Below are positions 1 through 9,343 of a stretch of DNA of 64,000 nt, one piece after another. Position 1 is the first letter of the stretch. Every line of letters starts with the position of its first letter. Under the pieces are notes generated by a model. It saw nothing but the letters and a program-made list of their open reading frames with translations. It searched no databases and was not told the DNA's origin. Position numbers and translations under genes: made by a program. Source of the stretch: Alphaproteobacteria bacterium. GTDB taxonomy: Bacteria; Pseudomonadota; Alphaproteobacteria; Micropepsales; Micropepsaceae. Location of the stretch: NCBI GenBank assembly GCA_017308475.1, contig JAFKEU010000006.1, forward strand, positions 186,001 through 250,000, written 5' to 3'.

Positions 1-361
1 GTGCGTTCTTGGCGAGCGTGAGCGGCTCGCGCAGATCGCGCCACGAAATGCCGGGCAGGAGAATGACGGAGTGTTTCGCGTCGGGGACAAGGCCTTTTAG
101 GTTCGGCGCATCCGGCGCTTCGATCAGGCAGCGCAACCAGATCGCCGGCCCAATGCCGTCATCCGGCGTGTAGTCGTCGCCAAGCGCATAGAGCGCCACA
201 TGTTGCGATGCGAGCCGGCGGCGCAGATCGGCAAAGGCAAAATGCCATTGCCGCTCAGGATCGGGCCAGAGCAGCGCTGCGGGCCAGCCCTCGCCGGCGA
301 AGCTTTGCGTCGCTTCGATTAGCGCGCGGGCGAGGCCATGAATGAGCGTGCGGTCGTTCAC
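1..361 (-). CDS. pglZ: BREX phosphatase-domain protein PglZ (5' part only, cut by window edge)
   Basis: An open frame starts at a GTG whose last two bases overlap the TGA stop of pglX and runs 120 codons off the left edge. The translation begins MNDRTLIHGLARAL and contains ALLWPDPERQW and a later LLPGISWRDL stretch, which resemble PglZ N-termini. PglZ proteins carry an alkaline-phosphatase-superfamily domain and are a hallmark of BREX defence systems. That domain lies outside the window, so the call rests on the N-terminal resemblance and on the position directly after pglX, where pglZ is expected. GTG as start is inferred from the overlap; no better start is visible. Confidence 0.72.
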   Translation of the reverse strand, partial: MNDRTLIHGLARALIEATQSFAGEGWPAALLWPDPERQWHFAFADLRRRLASQHVALYALGDDYTPDDGIGPAIWLRCLIEAPDAPNLKGLVPDAKHSVILLPGISWRDLREPLTLAKNA

Positions 362-3300
362 GGTTTCCTGCTCCGCGAATCGCGCGCGCGTTGCTTGAAC
401 GCGCGCGTGTAGTGGAAGTCGTTGTAGCGGCGGCCCTTGAACGCCGGTCCGCCGGCAAAGTTCTCCGTCGCCACGTCATCGTCATCGGACCAGAACCACG
501 GGTAGTCTTCTTTGTCGCGATGCGGTTCGGCGCCACGATCAGGCTTTGCAAATTTTTTCGCCGCGCCGGGCGTCACGCGTAGGATGCAGGCATCCTTGCG
601 GCTCGAATTCTTCGGCTTGGCGGTGAGGAACGGGCGGATGTTGAGGCGCACGCCATCGTCGATGTCCGGTTCCCAACCGATGGGCTGACGGTGCAGCGGC
701 TTCCAGCGCACGAAGATGTCGTAGGGCGGTTCACCTTCGATGATCTTGGTCAGCTCGGCGCGAAGATGCTCGGCGGCTATCAAGCGGTCTTCCGCGCCCG
801 TCTCGCCGGCGGCAACGGCGCGGCGTTGCGCCGCGATCCATTCGCCGAGATAAGAGTCGCGCAGCTTTTCGAGCAGCCGGCGGCCGGCGCCGTCTGGTTC
901 GCAGAGACGATGGTAATTGACCAGCGCCGAGAAGCCACCACGCAGGCCATCCCACACATGCCAGACGAACGGCGTCTGATGAAACAGACGGCAATGGCCA
1001 TCGAAGAATTCGTCGGCAAGCCAGGCGCCGAGATCGGTGGACTTCGCGTCTTCGGCTGCAAGCAATTCGCGGATGGTGTGTTCGGTGTAGTCCGCGCCCC
1101 AGACGGTGCGGATCAGCTCGCGCAGACGCGAGGCGGCGTCCGCTTCGCCGGCGAGCGCGGGAAGCGCGACAATGCCGTCGGCATCGACGAGGCCGGATGT
1201 GTCGATCTCATCGTGTTCGGCAATCGCCGGACAATCCATGAAGGACGAGCCAGTCTGGCGCGGCCAGCGATAACCGACAAGGCGCGCAACAGCGACCTGC
1301 AAGGGGTGCTCGGCTAGACCAGGCCGCACGCCATGGGCTGCGACGAGGCGAAGGTTGGTGCTGTCGTTCGCCGGGACATTTGGATCGGCACTACCGTGTG
1401 GGTGGCCGTCGAATAGCCATTGCGTGGGATCATTCGAGTGCGGCTTGGGAAGACCATTCGGATATTTTTCAGAAGCAACTTTTTGCCAATGTGACCGATC
1501 GAATGGCACCTTCAGAAAGGTCACATTAGTAACCTTCATCGACTGATCGATCTTGCGAACTGCTTCCCGAAACTCGCCTGAGGACATAAAGGCCCAAATT
1601 GCCGGGCAGTCATCCTTGGATTTCGGAATTACGGCAGCGATGTTGCTGTCGAAGACTTCACCAAAGTAGAAATCAACATCGAAATTGCCCATGCGATTGA
1701 CAGCAATTCCGTGACGCTCCCAAGCCTGACTACCACGTGTCGGTCGCGCTCCACTCGACGGCCCGCCGGTATTCTTCAGATGTTCTTTAAGAAGGCGTGC
1801 CAGCTCAAAGAGGTCTCCTCGGCCTTGCTGCCAAAGAATAATTGCTTCCATGCCTGATGAGCTGTTGGGAGCCTTGACAGTTCCTCGAAACGGCCGCCAA
1901 GCATCGCCGAAACTTTCGACCTCTGAAAACGATCGCGAGAAACGTTCGAGGTCACCACTGCCGATTCCCTCAAAACTGTCTGCGCGGGTGAGCAATAGCT
2001 CACCCACAGATATTGGTTCGATAACGATTCTGAAGTCCGCGTTTGTAAGCTGACTGGCTTGTTTGACTGAGTTGCCGCTACTGATCTTCAGCCCTTCACC
2101 TTTTGCTTCGGCAGTCGCCAGCTGAGCCACATCAATTCCGAATACTGTGTGATCCTCCTGAGGCGACTGCTGCGAAATTGCTATGAGGCAGGTGTTTACA
2201 ACCTCACCCGTGATTGTTTCGAAAGCGCCAGGCCCAAGGCGCGCTATGGAATCGATTGATGCAGTCTTCAGAAGCCGCGAGCGAAGCCGCGAATAAGTGC
2301 CTAGGAATAGCCACGACTGGGGGAGCACGGCCGCGACCTCTCCGGTTGGATTTACGAAGGCGCGAAGCCGTTCCAGAAACGCCGTCGCGAGGTCGGCCTT
2401 TGCGTCTGAGTAATGATCGCGGAGAAAATCGCGAAGTTCTGGCCCCTGCTTTCCCAGTCCCAAGTAAGGCACGTTGGTTGACACCAGTGCATACCTGCGA
2501 CTCAGCAATTCGGCGGCCTTCGCAAGCCCTTGAGCCACAACTGCGAGCTCGCGAATTTCTATAGACGCTTCTCCAGCCTCTAAGACATCGATCAACAATG
2601 TTGCGAGACGCGCGTAGCCAGCTGCAAAAAGATCACCGCTTGCGATGGCGGGATCAATCAAGCTGCCCAAATGCGGAGCCTTACTGAAAAGATCGTAGAG
2701 GCGCGACAGCCCCTCTCGTTCCTGCTGGATTGCCGCAGTTTCAATGGGCGTCGCACCTTCTCCAAGAAGATCGACTGTCGGTTTCCAACCCCGTCTACCG
2801 GCAATTCTTTCGGCAAGGCCCAAGAATTCCTGCTTGGCGGCACCGATCGCGAGCCCCGAGCAGGCGAGGTTGAGGCGCGGAAGCGGCTCCGGCCCGCCGA
2901 GGCGTTTCCAGCTCGCCAGCGCCAGTGCAAAGGCGGCGATTTGGGTGCAGCGCGGATCGATCTCAAGGCCGAAGAGATTGTCGGCCAGCACCGCCTTTAC
3001 CGCGGCTCGCTCGTCGAGCACTTCCTCGGCGCGGCGGAAGGCAACGAGGATCGGCAGCGCGAAAACGAGAAAGTGCCCCGAGCCCATGCAGGGATCGAGC
3101 ACGGTGATCTCCTTCGCCGCCTTCGGCCAGCCCTCGAACGTGCCTGCCGCCGGCCGCCACGCGCCAGTAGCGGTCTCGTGTGTTTCGCCGTCGCGCTGCT
3201 CACGCACGAAACGCAAATATGTCCAGCGATAACCCGGCGAGCTCGTCTTCTCGCGCAATTCCTCTTCCGATGCCGCGCCCGCCGCAAGCGACGGATCGGC

Positions 3301-4017
3301 CGCCAGCACCTTACCGGCCCACCACGCGCCGAGCGTGTTCTCCAGAAGGAAGAGGACCATGTAGTCCTCGGTGAAGAGCTGGGTGACCGCCGGCAATTCA
3401 TCGGCGCCGATCTTCACCTCGGACTCGTTCACCCGTTCCTTCTGGTCCGCCTGCCAGAACTGATAGACCCAGCCCAATGAATCGTCGGCGGCGAACACCG
3501 CGCGCGGCAAATCCTTCACGATGTCGGTAATGCCCGCTTTGGTTTCTGGCGGCAGCGCGAGCGCCAGCACCGGATCGTCCTTGCGGAATATCTGCGGCAG
3601 CATCGGCTCCGCCCAATAGGCGGCAAGCTCGACCGGATCGCGCGCTTCTTCCTTCGCGATCTCGTCAAGGTCGGAGAGCGAAACCGGCTGGCGCGACTGA
3701 GGCTCGATCAGCAGATTGTTCTCGGCCAGAAAGCGGGCGAACAGCGCGCGATGCCAGTGCTCATAGGCTATCTCGCGCACAAGACGATGGGCCTTGATGG
3801 AATCGTCCGCCGCCTTCGCATCGCCGAGCGAGCGGGCATGCGCGCGCAGCCGATTGCGCAGCTCGGCTTGTGCCGGCGAGAGTCCGGTCGGCCGCTTGGC
3901 GTCCTCGACGCCAAGCTCGGTCAGCGCCTTGCGCGCGCCGTCTTCGGCGACCGTGCGCGCTTTCCGCACCGCTTTGTCCAGCAGCCTTCGGATGTCACGG
4001 TCGAGGGCAGTCGCCAT
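358..4017 (-). CDS. pglX: BREX adenine-specific DNA methyltransferase PglX
   Basis: This 1219-residue protein has the architecture of large BREX methyltransferases. A SAM-binding motif I (LDPCMGSGHFL) sits near residue 310, and a catalytic motif IV variant (STNVPYLG) near residue 515 replaces the usual NPPY. Target-recognition and C-terminal regions follow. PglX enzymes methylate host DNA at an asymmetric site, and the mark separates host from phage DNA. The gene lies 11 bp after brxC and overlaps the start of pglZ, so the genes are probably cotranscribed. The NVPY form occurs in some BREX subfamilies and should not be read as inactivation. No frameshift is seen. Confidence 0.88.
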   Translation of the reverse strand: MATALDRDIRRLLDKAVRKARTVAEDGARKALTELGVEDAKRPTGLSPAQAELRNRLRAHARSLGDAKAADDSIKAHRLVREIAYEHWHRALFARFLAENNLLIEPQSRQPVSLSDLDEIAKEEARDPVELAAYWAEPMLPQIFRKDDPVLALALPPETKAGITDIVKDLPRAVFAADDSLGWVYQFWQADQKERVNESEVKIGADELPAVTQLFTEDYMVLFLLENTLGAWWAGKVLAADPSLAAGAASEEELREKTSSPGYRWTYLRFVREQRDGETHETATGAWRPAAGTFEGWPKAAKEITVLDPCMGSGHFLVFALPILVAFRRAEEVLDERAAVKAVLADNLFGLEIDPRCTQIAAFALALASWKRLGGPEPLPRLNLACSGLAIGAAKQEFLGLAERIAGRRGWKPTVDLLGEGATPIETAAIQQEREGLSRLYDLFSKAPHLGSLIDPAIASGDLFAAGYARLATLLIDVLEAGEASIEIRELAVVAQGLAKAAELLSRRYALVSTNVPYLGLGKQGPELRDFLRDHYSDAKADLATAFLERLRAFVNPTGEVAAVLPQSWLFLGTYSRLRSRLLKTASIDSIARLGPGAFETITGEVVNTCLIAISQQSPQEDHTVFGIDVAQLATAEAKGEGLKISSGNSVKQASQLTNADFRIVIEPISVGELLLTRADSFEGIGSGDLERFSRSFSEVESFGDAWRPFRGTVKAPNSSSGMEAIILWQQGRGDLFELARLLKEHLKNTGGPSSGARPTRGSQAWERHGIAVNRMGNFDVDFYFGEVFDSNIAAVIPKSKDDCPAIWAFMSSGEFREAVRKIDQSMKVTNVTFLKVPFDRSHWQKVASEKYPNGLPKPHSNDPTQWLFDGHPHGSADPNVPANDSTNLRLVAAHGVRPGLAEHPLQVAVARLVGYRWPRQTGSSFMDCPAIAEHDEIDTSGLVDADGIVALPALAGEADAASRLRELIRTVWGADYTEHTIRELLAAEDAKSTDLGAWLADEFFDGHCRLFHQTPFVWHVWDGLRGGFSALVNYHRLCEPDGAGRRLLEKLRDSYLGEWIAAQRRAVAAGETGAEDRLIAAEHLRAELTKIIEGEPPYDIFVRWKPLHRQPIGWEPDIDDGVRLNIRPFLTAKPKNSSRKDACILRVTPGAAKKFAKPDRGAEPHRDKEDYPWFWSDDDDVATENFAGGPAFKGRRYNDFHYTRAFKQRARDSRSRKP

Positions 4018-4028
4018 TCGCTACACCG

Positions 4029-7000
4029 TCACGAAATCACGACTGGGCCGCGCGCCACCGCCGCCACCAGCGTTGCGCGTTGCCGCGCCAGCCAGGCATC
4101 GACTTCGCCTTCCGTGCGCACGACGGTGCCGCGTTCGATCGCGGCGCGCTGCGTCTGCGGCGCGGAAACCTGCGCCGCCTTCTGTGCCGCGCTCACCTGA
4201 AGATCGGCGATGCCGCGGATTTCCGCCTGCCATTGCCCCAGCGGTTTGTGGTCGAGGCTGTCGGCAAGCTTGTCGTTGTCGGACATGTCAGGCTGCGGCG
4301 GCAGCTTCAGGCCGACCTCCGCGAGGATCGTCTCCTTCTTCGCCAGATCGAGCGCCGACCACACCGCATTGGCATTGAGCGCATCGAGCGCGCTGCGCGC
4401 CGCGTCGCTCAATTCCTTGTGCGCGGTCGTGAGCCGTTTCGTCAGCAGCTCGCGCAGCCGGCGCATCGGCGGCGGCAACGGATCGGTCGGTTCCAGAAGC
4501 TGGCGCCCGTCGCGAATGCCTTTCAGCTCGATCAAATCCGTTGCGGCGTCGGGAAGCGGTTCGGCGTGCCGAGCAAGCCGCTCGGCCGTGCGCCAGCGCA
4601 CCATGCGTTCCGTCTTGAGCTTTGCGCGCTCCTTCCACGTTTCGATGGCTTGCTCGATCTCGGGTTTGCGGTCGAGCAAGAGCCGGAGCTGCGCATTGCC
4701 GGCAAGAGCCTGCGCTTCATCTTCCAACGTAATACGCGGTGCGGCCGGCAATGGCGCGTCGCCGCCGGCGCTCTCGCCGAGCGCCCGCAGTTTGCGAAGG
4801 AATTCGCGCGCGGGCTCGGCAAGATCGTCGCGATTCTGGATAGCACCGACCAGCGTTTGCAAAAGGCCCGCAAGCGCGATCTTCTCGCGCGCGGAAATCG
4901 ACACGTCCTCGCGCCGGAACGTTGCCTTGCCGATCGCCGTGCCGTCGAGTGCCGTTGCGGCCGCGGGCTCGCCATTCAGGACCACCGTGAGCTTGTTCGC
5001 GCGCACCAGTGCGACAAGCGCCGCATCGACGGCGTCCTTCGGCCAGCCATAGGGTTCGCGCGTGAACTTATCGCGCACTTCGCGGCCCGCTTTTCCGGCG
5101 CCGATGAAACCGAGCACGGCGCGGCCAACCGGATGCGTGTCGGCATCGGCCACGTGACCGACCGCCGCGAACGGATGCTCGCCGCCTTCGCGCGCGGTCT
5201 TGAGGGCCTTCTCCCATTCGATTGCCGGCCGATCCGCATCCTTGAACTGCGGAAAGAGACGCTTGCGCGCGGTATCGACGGCGCCCTCAAGGCGCGCGAC
5301 GAGCGTCGCCTGCTTCTCGGCTGTGCCGCCGCCGAGCAGCACTTCGGCGTTCTCCACGAGCTTGCCGGCGAGTTCCTTGGCGCACTCTTCGGCGACACGC
5401 TGGCGCGTTTCCATGCCGCGCCGCGCTTCTTCGCCCGACGAACCGTGTCCGAGGCCGCGCTTGTCGAGCGTCGCCTTCGCGGCGAGCAGGTCCGCGATGG
5501 CGTCCCGCAAATCGTTGTTTGAGGGCTTGTCGATGAAGAGATGCACGGTCCCGTCTGCTGATCCGAGCGTTCGCGCCTCTTCGCGCGCGCGTGTCGCCGT
5601 TGTGCGCCAGCCATCGCGTATCCACAGCGGCACATTGCGGCCGTCGCGCTCGGGCGCGCGGTCGCCGCGATGCGGCACGAGCTTGCACGGCACCTTGGCG
5701 TCGCCATGCACCGCGGAAACCTGACGCACCGAAGCGGCGAGCGTTTCCTCGATCAGCTTGTCCCGCTCGTCTGCGATGGCAGAAAGGTCGTTACCGTAGT
5801 GACCACGGAATTTCTGAAATTCCTGCTGCCAGGCGCGGCCTTCAGTCGTTTGTATGCGGACTTCTTCGCCAATACGCGTGAGATGACCGTCTTCCACCAG
5901 TCGGTCGATCAGCGCGCGCACGCGGGAGCGGAACGCGCCCTGATCGATGGTCAGGTCATCGACCAACAGATCGGCAAGGTGATCCGGCGTCGGGCGCACG
6001 CCGATGTCGGCGCCAGCTTCTGTCGGCAGGCGTGAGATAAGGAAGGCAAGACCGGCGAGCCGCTTCGCGAGCGCGCCATCGGCTCCATAGGTCTTGTCCA
6101 GCGGCTCGATGCGATCATACGCGTCGCGTGGCAACGCGCCGGACTGGACGAGCGCCGCCTTCAGTGCCTCATAGAGAACATCTCCTGGCACGACCGTGCC
6201 CAGAGGCTTGTCGGCATTTTCGGCCAGCGCGTCATGGAGAATGCGAAGCTGCGAGCGCAGCTGACTCTGCGTGCCCTGAAGATCGGCGGCGCGGAAGCAT
6301 ACGTCCCAGAAGCGCCGGCGAACTGGCAACATCGGATAATCGTCAATGCGAATGCCTCGGTCGCTGGAGCGCGCTGCGATCTTGCTTTCGGCAAGCTGCC
6401 GCGCAATCGCGCCGTCATGTTCATCGAGGCAGCGTTCGATCAGCGGCCTCGCGTCCGCCTTCTTGCGCAACAGCACCTTGCGCGTGACGGTCTCGACATC
6501 GTTGTCGTCGAGCTGCACGCGGATTGTGAAACGGTCGAGAAGGCGTACCAGCTGCGGGTTCGATTGCGACGTGCCTTGCAGCGCGCTTTGGCCGGCGCCC
6601 ACCAGCATGATGCGCTGATCGAATTCCTTCGCGAGCGTCTCAGCAATTTCGGCGATCGCGCCGGCGCGATCCTGACTGTCGCCGATATAGATTTGCACTT
6701 CGTCGAGCAGGATCAGGGTCAGCGGCATCTTACCGTTCTTGCCCTGACGCGCCAGCACGCGCTTCAACATCGACACGAACTGATTGCGGTCGATGTCGAT
6801 GTCGGGCGTCTTGAACTGCGCGCGGATTCGCTCGCGAATTTCCTTGAGGCTTTCGCCCTTGAACTGGCTCGCGATCGCCTCCGGGATCACCGGGCTCATG
6901 TAGAGCTCTTCGATCTCGTCCTCGAATTTGTTGCCAACCGCCGCAACCGCAGATTTGACTTCATCGGCAATGCGTTTGTCTTCAAGCCAGAGGCAGAACG

Positions 7001-7496
7001 CGGCCTTGCCGAAGTCAGCAGGAAGGCCAGCCGCCCGCAGAACGATTGCCAGGACGGAATGCCTTGGTCGCTCAAGCTGTCCGCTTGGCATCGGCCCTGC
7101 CGCGGCGAACAAGCCGCCTTGGCGAGCAGCCTCGGTATCCAATTCGCGGAGCGCGGCGCGCACGGACTCCGGCATGTCTTCAACGAGCGCGCGCGGACTC
7201 ATGCCATCGGCGAAGGTTTTGTTTTCCCACAGATAGCCGAGCATCTTCAAAAGATGAGATTTGCCGCTGCCATAGAAGCCGCTAACCCACGCCGCTTGCT
7301 GACTGGATTTTCCGAGATCGCGACAGAAGCTCTCGACAATGCGCGTGACACCATCGGCATAACGACCTTCGCAAACGAACGTGCGAAGTTCGCCTCGATC
7401 TTCTTCCGGACTGGTGTCGCTGAGGCGAGCCTGGCCGTTGTTGATAAGGCGTTGGCCGCGCGGATCGCGGTCGAGAAGGTCTGCGATCACCGTCAT
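4029..7496 (-). CDS. brxC: BREX P-loop ATPase BrxC (PglY-like)
   Basis: A 1155-residue P-loop protein. Walker A is GFYGSGKS at residues 73-80, inside the context WVSGFYGSGKSHLLKMLGYLW typical of BrxC/PglY. A Walker B-like LILLDEVQIYIG lies near residue 262. The long C-terminal region has no catalytic motif I can name. BrxC/PglY proteins are essential large AAA+ components of BREX systems. The ATG overlaps the brxB stop by 4 bp, and pglX follows after 11 bp. The N-terminus (MTVIADLLDRDPRG) is unlike the E. coli type 1 BrxC start, which leaves the subtype open. Confidence 0.87.
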   Translation of the reverse strand: MTVIADLLDRDPRGQRLINNGQARLSDTSPEEDRGELRTFVCEGRYADGVTRIVESFCRDLGKSSQQAAWVSGFYGSGKSHLLKMLGYLWENKTFADGMSPRALVEDMPESVRAALRELDTEAARQGGLFAAAGPMPSGQLERPRHSVLAIVLRAAGLPADFGKAAFCLWLEDKRIADEVKSAVAAVGNKFEDEIEELYMSPVIPEAIASQFKGESLKEIRERIRAQFKTPDIDIDRNQFVSMLKRVLARQGKNGKMPLTLILLDEVQIYIGDSQDRAGAIAEIAETLAKEFDQRIMLVGAGQSALQGTSQSNPQLVRLLDRFTIRVQLDDNDVETVTRKVLLRKKADARPLIERCLDEHDGAIARQLAESKIAARSSDRGIRIDDYPMLPVRRRFWDVCFRAADLQGTQSQLRSQLRILHDALAENADKPLGTVVPGDVLYEALKAALVQSGALPRDAYDRIEPLDKTYGADGALAKRLAGLAFLISRLPTEAGADIGVRPTPDHLADLLVDDLTIDQGAFRSRVRALIDRLVEDGHLTRIGEEVRIQTTEGRAWQQEFQKFRGHYGNDLSAIADERDKLIEETLAASVRQVSAVHGDAKVPCKLVPHRGDRAPERDGRNVPLWIRDGWRTTATRAREEARTLGSADGTVHLFIDKPSNNDLRDAIADLLAAKATLDKRGLGHGSSGEEARRGMETRQRVAEECAKELAGKLVENAEVLLGGGTAEKQATLVARLEGAVDTARKRLFPQFKDADRPAIEWEKALKTAREGGEHPFAAVGHVADADTHPVGRAVLGFIGAGKAGREVRDKFTREPYGWPKDAVDAALVALVRANKLTVVLNGEPAAATALDGTAIGKATFRREDVSISAREKIALAGLLQTLVGAIQNRDDLAEPAREFLRKLRALGESAGGDAPLPAAPRITLEDEAQALAGNAQLRLLLDRKPEIEQAIETWKERAKLKTERMVRWRTAERLARHAEPLPDAATDLIELKGIRDGRQLLEPTDPLPPPMRRLRELLTKRLTTAHKELSDAARSALDALNANAVWSALDLAKKETILAEVGLKLPPQPDMSDNDKLADSLDHKPLGQWQAEIRGIADLQVSAAQKAAQVSAPQTQRAAIERGTVVRTEGEVDAWLARQRATLVAAVARGPVVIS

Positions 7497-8056
7497 TGGT
7501 GCGCTCCACTACTTTCGATTTGAATGGGAACGGCGTGGTAGTCCCAGCCGTCCCGGGCATCGAGCAGGCGATATCGCCCGTCCCGCGTTCGCCCTGGGAA
7601 AAAGACTGCAAGCCTGCCTTTGATCGCGTGATCCACGCGCGCAAGGACATCGGAAACCGATGCGACGCCGAATAGCGAAGCAACGCCCACGAGGCCGACG
7701 ATTTCCCGGTCCGTATGAGCGGGCCGTTCGAGCGCCTTAAGCACCGCGTCAGCTGCGTACTGTGTGAAGCGGTCATTGGCGCCGGCGGAAAGCATGTGCG
7801 GCTCTTCGAAATAGCCTTCGCGATAACGGTGCGCGCCGAGCCAAGTCCCGAACGCGCCGGTCAGGTCCACGCCATGCCACGCGTAGTTTTGTGTTCGGGC
7901 TGCTTGGGCGAACAAATCGATGTTCTTCCGCAGTGCGCGTTCGTCGTTCTGGTCGTAGACGATCATGATGACGCGTTGCGCGCCGGAGCTGCCGCTCGGC
8001 CAGCCGACTGCAACATGTTCCCTGAATACGCCTGCCAGTTGATCGATTTTCGACAT
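7493..8056 (-). CDS. brxB: BREX protein BrxB (DUF1788-like)
   Basis: A 187-residue protein beginning MSKIDQLAGVFREHV. I chose this start over an upstream in-frame ATG at 8116 because the upstream one would run into brxA; the chosen ATG lies 10 bp after the brxA stop. The length and the position between brxA and brxC fit BrxB, a small conserved BREX component of unclear biochemistry. Recognisable stretches are VIMIVYDQNDERALRKNID and the central YEEPHML-like region (YREGYFEEPHML). The 3' end overlaps brxC by 4 bp. The name rests on synteny plus moderate family resemblance. Confidence 0.68.
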   Translation of the reverse strand: MSKIDQLAGVFREHVAVGWPSGSSGAQRVIMIVYDQNDERALRKNIDLFAQAARTQNYAWHGVDLTGAFGTWLGAHRYREGYFEEPHMLSAGANDRFTQYAADAVLKALERPAHTDREIVGLVGVASLFGVASVSDVLARVDHAIKGRLAVFFPGRTRDGRYRLLDARDGWDYHAVPIQIESSGAHQ

Positions 8057-8066
8057 AGCTGCGCCC

Positions 8067-8837
8067 TCAGTTCCGCCGTTCAAGCGGCGTGACATCGAGT
8101 TCGAAGCCATCGCCAATGGTCCGAAATCGGATCAGTCCTGCAGCGTGCGCGCGTTCCGCAAAGCTGCGCGCCGCTGCGGCCTCGATGTCGAGCGCGCTGA
8201 TCCAGGCATTCTCGAAAAGGTCCGCGCCGGTGAAACCGGTTTTGTGCGCAAGCCACAGAGCAAAGGCGAAGGCCGTGGTGTTGGGACGAATGCGAGCACG
8301 ACGCTTTATCGTTCTTCCGACTAGGTGGCCTGTTTTCGTCCAGCTGCTCGCGGTGTTGCGGACAACCTTGTCAAGCACGGCCTCATTCATCCGGCCGCCG
8401 ACCACCGCGCCAACGGCGTTGCGCAGCGCCTCTCGAGTCAGTTCGGAACCGGGGGCAAGCCCCACGATCGGACGTGCGCTCGCGCGGAGCAGCGGATCGC
8501 GCGCCATTGCCATCAGCAGAGCGAGCTGCGGCATTGCGGTTGGGTCTCGATGGTAAAGTCCGGTGAAGACCCGAAAGAGCGGAACCGACGGATCAAAACT
8601 GTAGAGTTCCTTCAACCGCTGTAGCGTAAGCGTCCGCCCGGACGAGGTGGACTTGCCAAGGGCGTTCTCCTCCACGACAGCCTTCTTGATGTCGCCGCGG
8701 AGATGGCTGTTGGCGGCTAGTCGCGACAACTCGTCCAGCATGATCGTGCGGCTGGAATGCGTGCCGCGGGCTCCGTCACGGAACCCGGCGATTGCGTCCC
8801 AAGAACCCTTGTGTGGCTGAAAGTCGAACCTGGGCAT
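8067..8837 (-). CDS. brxA: BREX protein BrxA-like, first gene of the operon
   Basis: A 256-residue protein. The start MPRFDFQPHK is preceded by AGGAGGGG with 4 bases of spacing, which decides against an upstream ATG at 8867. It is somewhat longer than typical DUF1819 BrxA proteins (about 200 residues). The C-terminal half (FALWLAHKTGFTG through the end) looks helical, consistent with the winged-helix-rich BrxA family. It opens the five-gene BREX operon, followed after 10 bp by brxB. The name is supported mainly by gene order; a different small N-terminal BREX gene remains possible. Confidence 0.62.
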   Translation of the reverse strand: MPRFDFQPHKGSWDAIAGFRDGARGTHSSRTIMLDELSRLAANSHLRGDIKKAVVEENALGKSTSSGRTLTLQRLKELYSFDPSVPLFRVFTGLYHRDPTAMPQLALLMAMARDPLLRASARPIVGLAPGSELTREALRNAVGAVVGGRMNEAVLDKVVRNTASSWTKTGHLVGRTIKRRARIRPNTTAFAFALWLAHKTGFTGADLFENAWISALDIEAAAARSFAERAHAAGLIRFRTIGDGFELDVTPLERRN

Positions 8838-9343
8838 TGCCCCTCCTGACCACCAAAATGCCCCCACAACCGCTAGCGATCAAGGATAGGGGATAATCCG
8901 CCGGCAAACTTGCCGGCGGATTGTGAGTAGGTATCGGAACATGCTGGAATATTCCGCATTGCAGGCCATTTTTGCCCCGCCCGTTCATGAGCCCGGGCAG
9001 GAACACACTATCGAATTTGCCAGGCCGCGAAGGTAATCCCTGAAGAATTGGCGTCCGTCGAGCTGTCACGTTGCCCCCAGGATGCTCAGCTGACCCCAAC
9101 AGACGGTCGAGTTTCTGAGAGATCGCGACCGTTCTCATCCCGCTTCTCAAGCGGAAGAAAAGTGGGGTAGTCGAAAGCGCCGGCGCGTCCGGCGGAGATA
9201 TCCTGCGATACAAAGAAAACATCGTTTCGGAACGCCGCCAGTTGTTTGATCAGCTCGCAGACTAAGCTCGGGAGTATCGGAAACAATGGCTGGGTCGATT
9301 TCACCGAATATTCTTCGACGACCAATTCTTCTAGGACCACACG
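8838..9343. other. Intergenic region, divergent promoter space between BREX and the DUF5655 gene
   Basis: About 500 bp with no convincing gene. It should hold the BREX promoter (minus strand) and that of the DUF5655 gene (plus strand). The only strong structure is the perfect hairpin at 8895-8922. Reading frames here are out of phase with family-like sequence and mostly mirror the neighbouring gene. Confidence 0.5.
8895..8922. repeat. Perfect 13-bp inverted repeat with 2-base loop upstream of brxA
   Basis: AATCCGCCGGCAA is followed by AC and then its exact complement TTGCCGGCGGATT. It lies 58 bp upstream of the brxA start. No T-run follows on either side, so it is not a classical intrinsic terminator. 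It could be an operator, an RNA hairpin in the BREX leader or a small insertion target. Confidence 0.7.

Noticed and set aside
2458..2482. Loss of the PglX NPPY motif as inactivation
   Set aside because: The local sequence STNVPYLG keeps the aromatic and proline in place. NVPY forms are known to me from some BREX subfamilies.
3870..5522. 550-codon open frame on the plus strand opposite brxC/pglX
   Set aside because: It is antisense to two well-supported BREX genes. The translation has no family resemblance and reflects the high GC third positions of the opposite strand.
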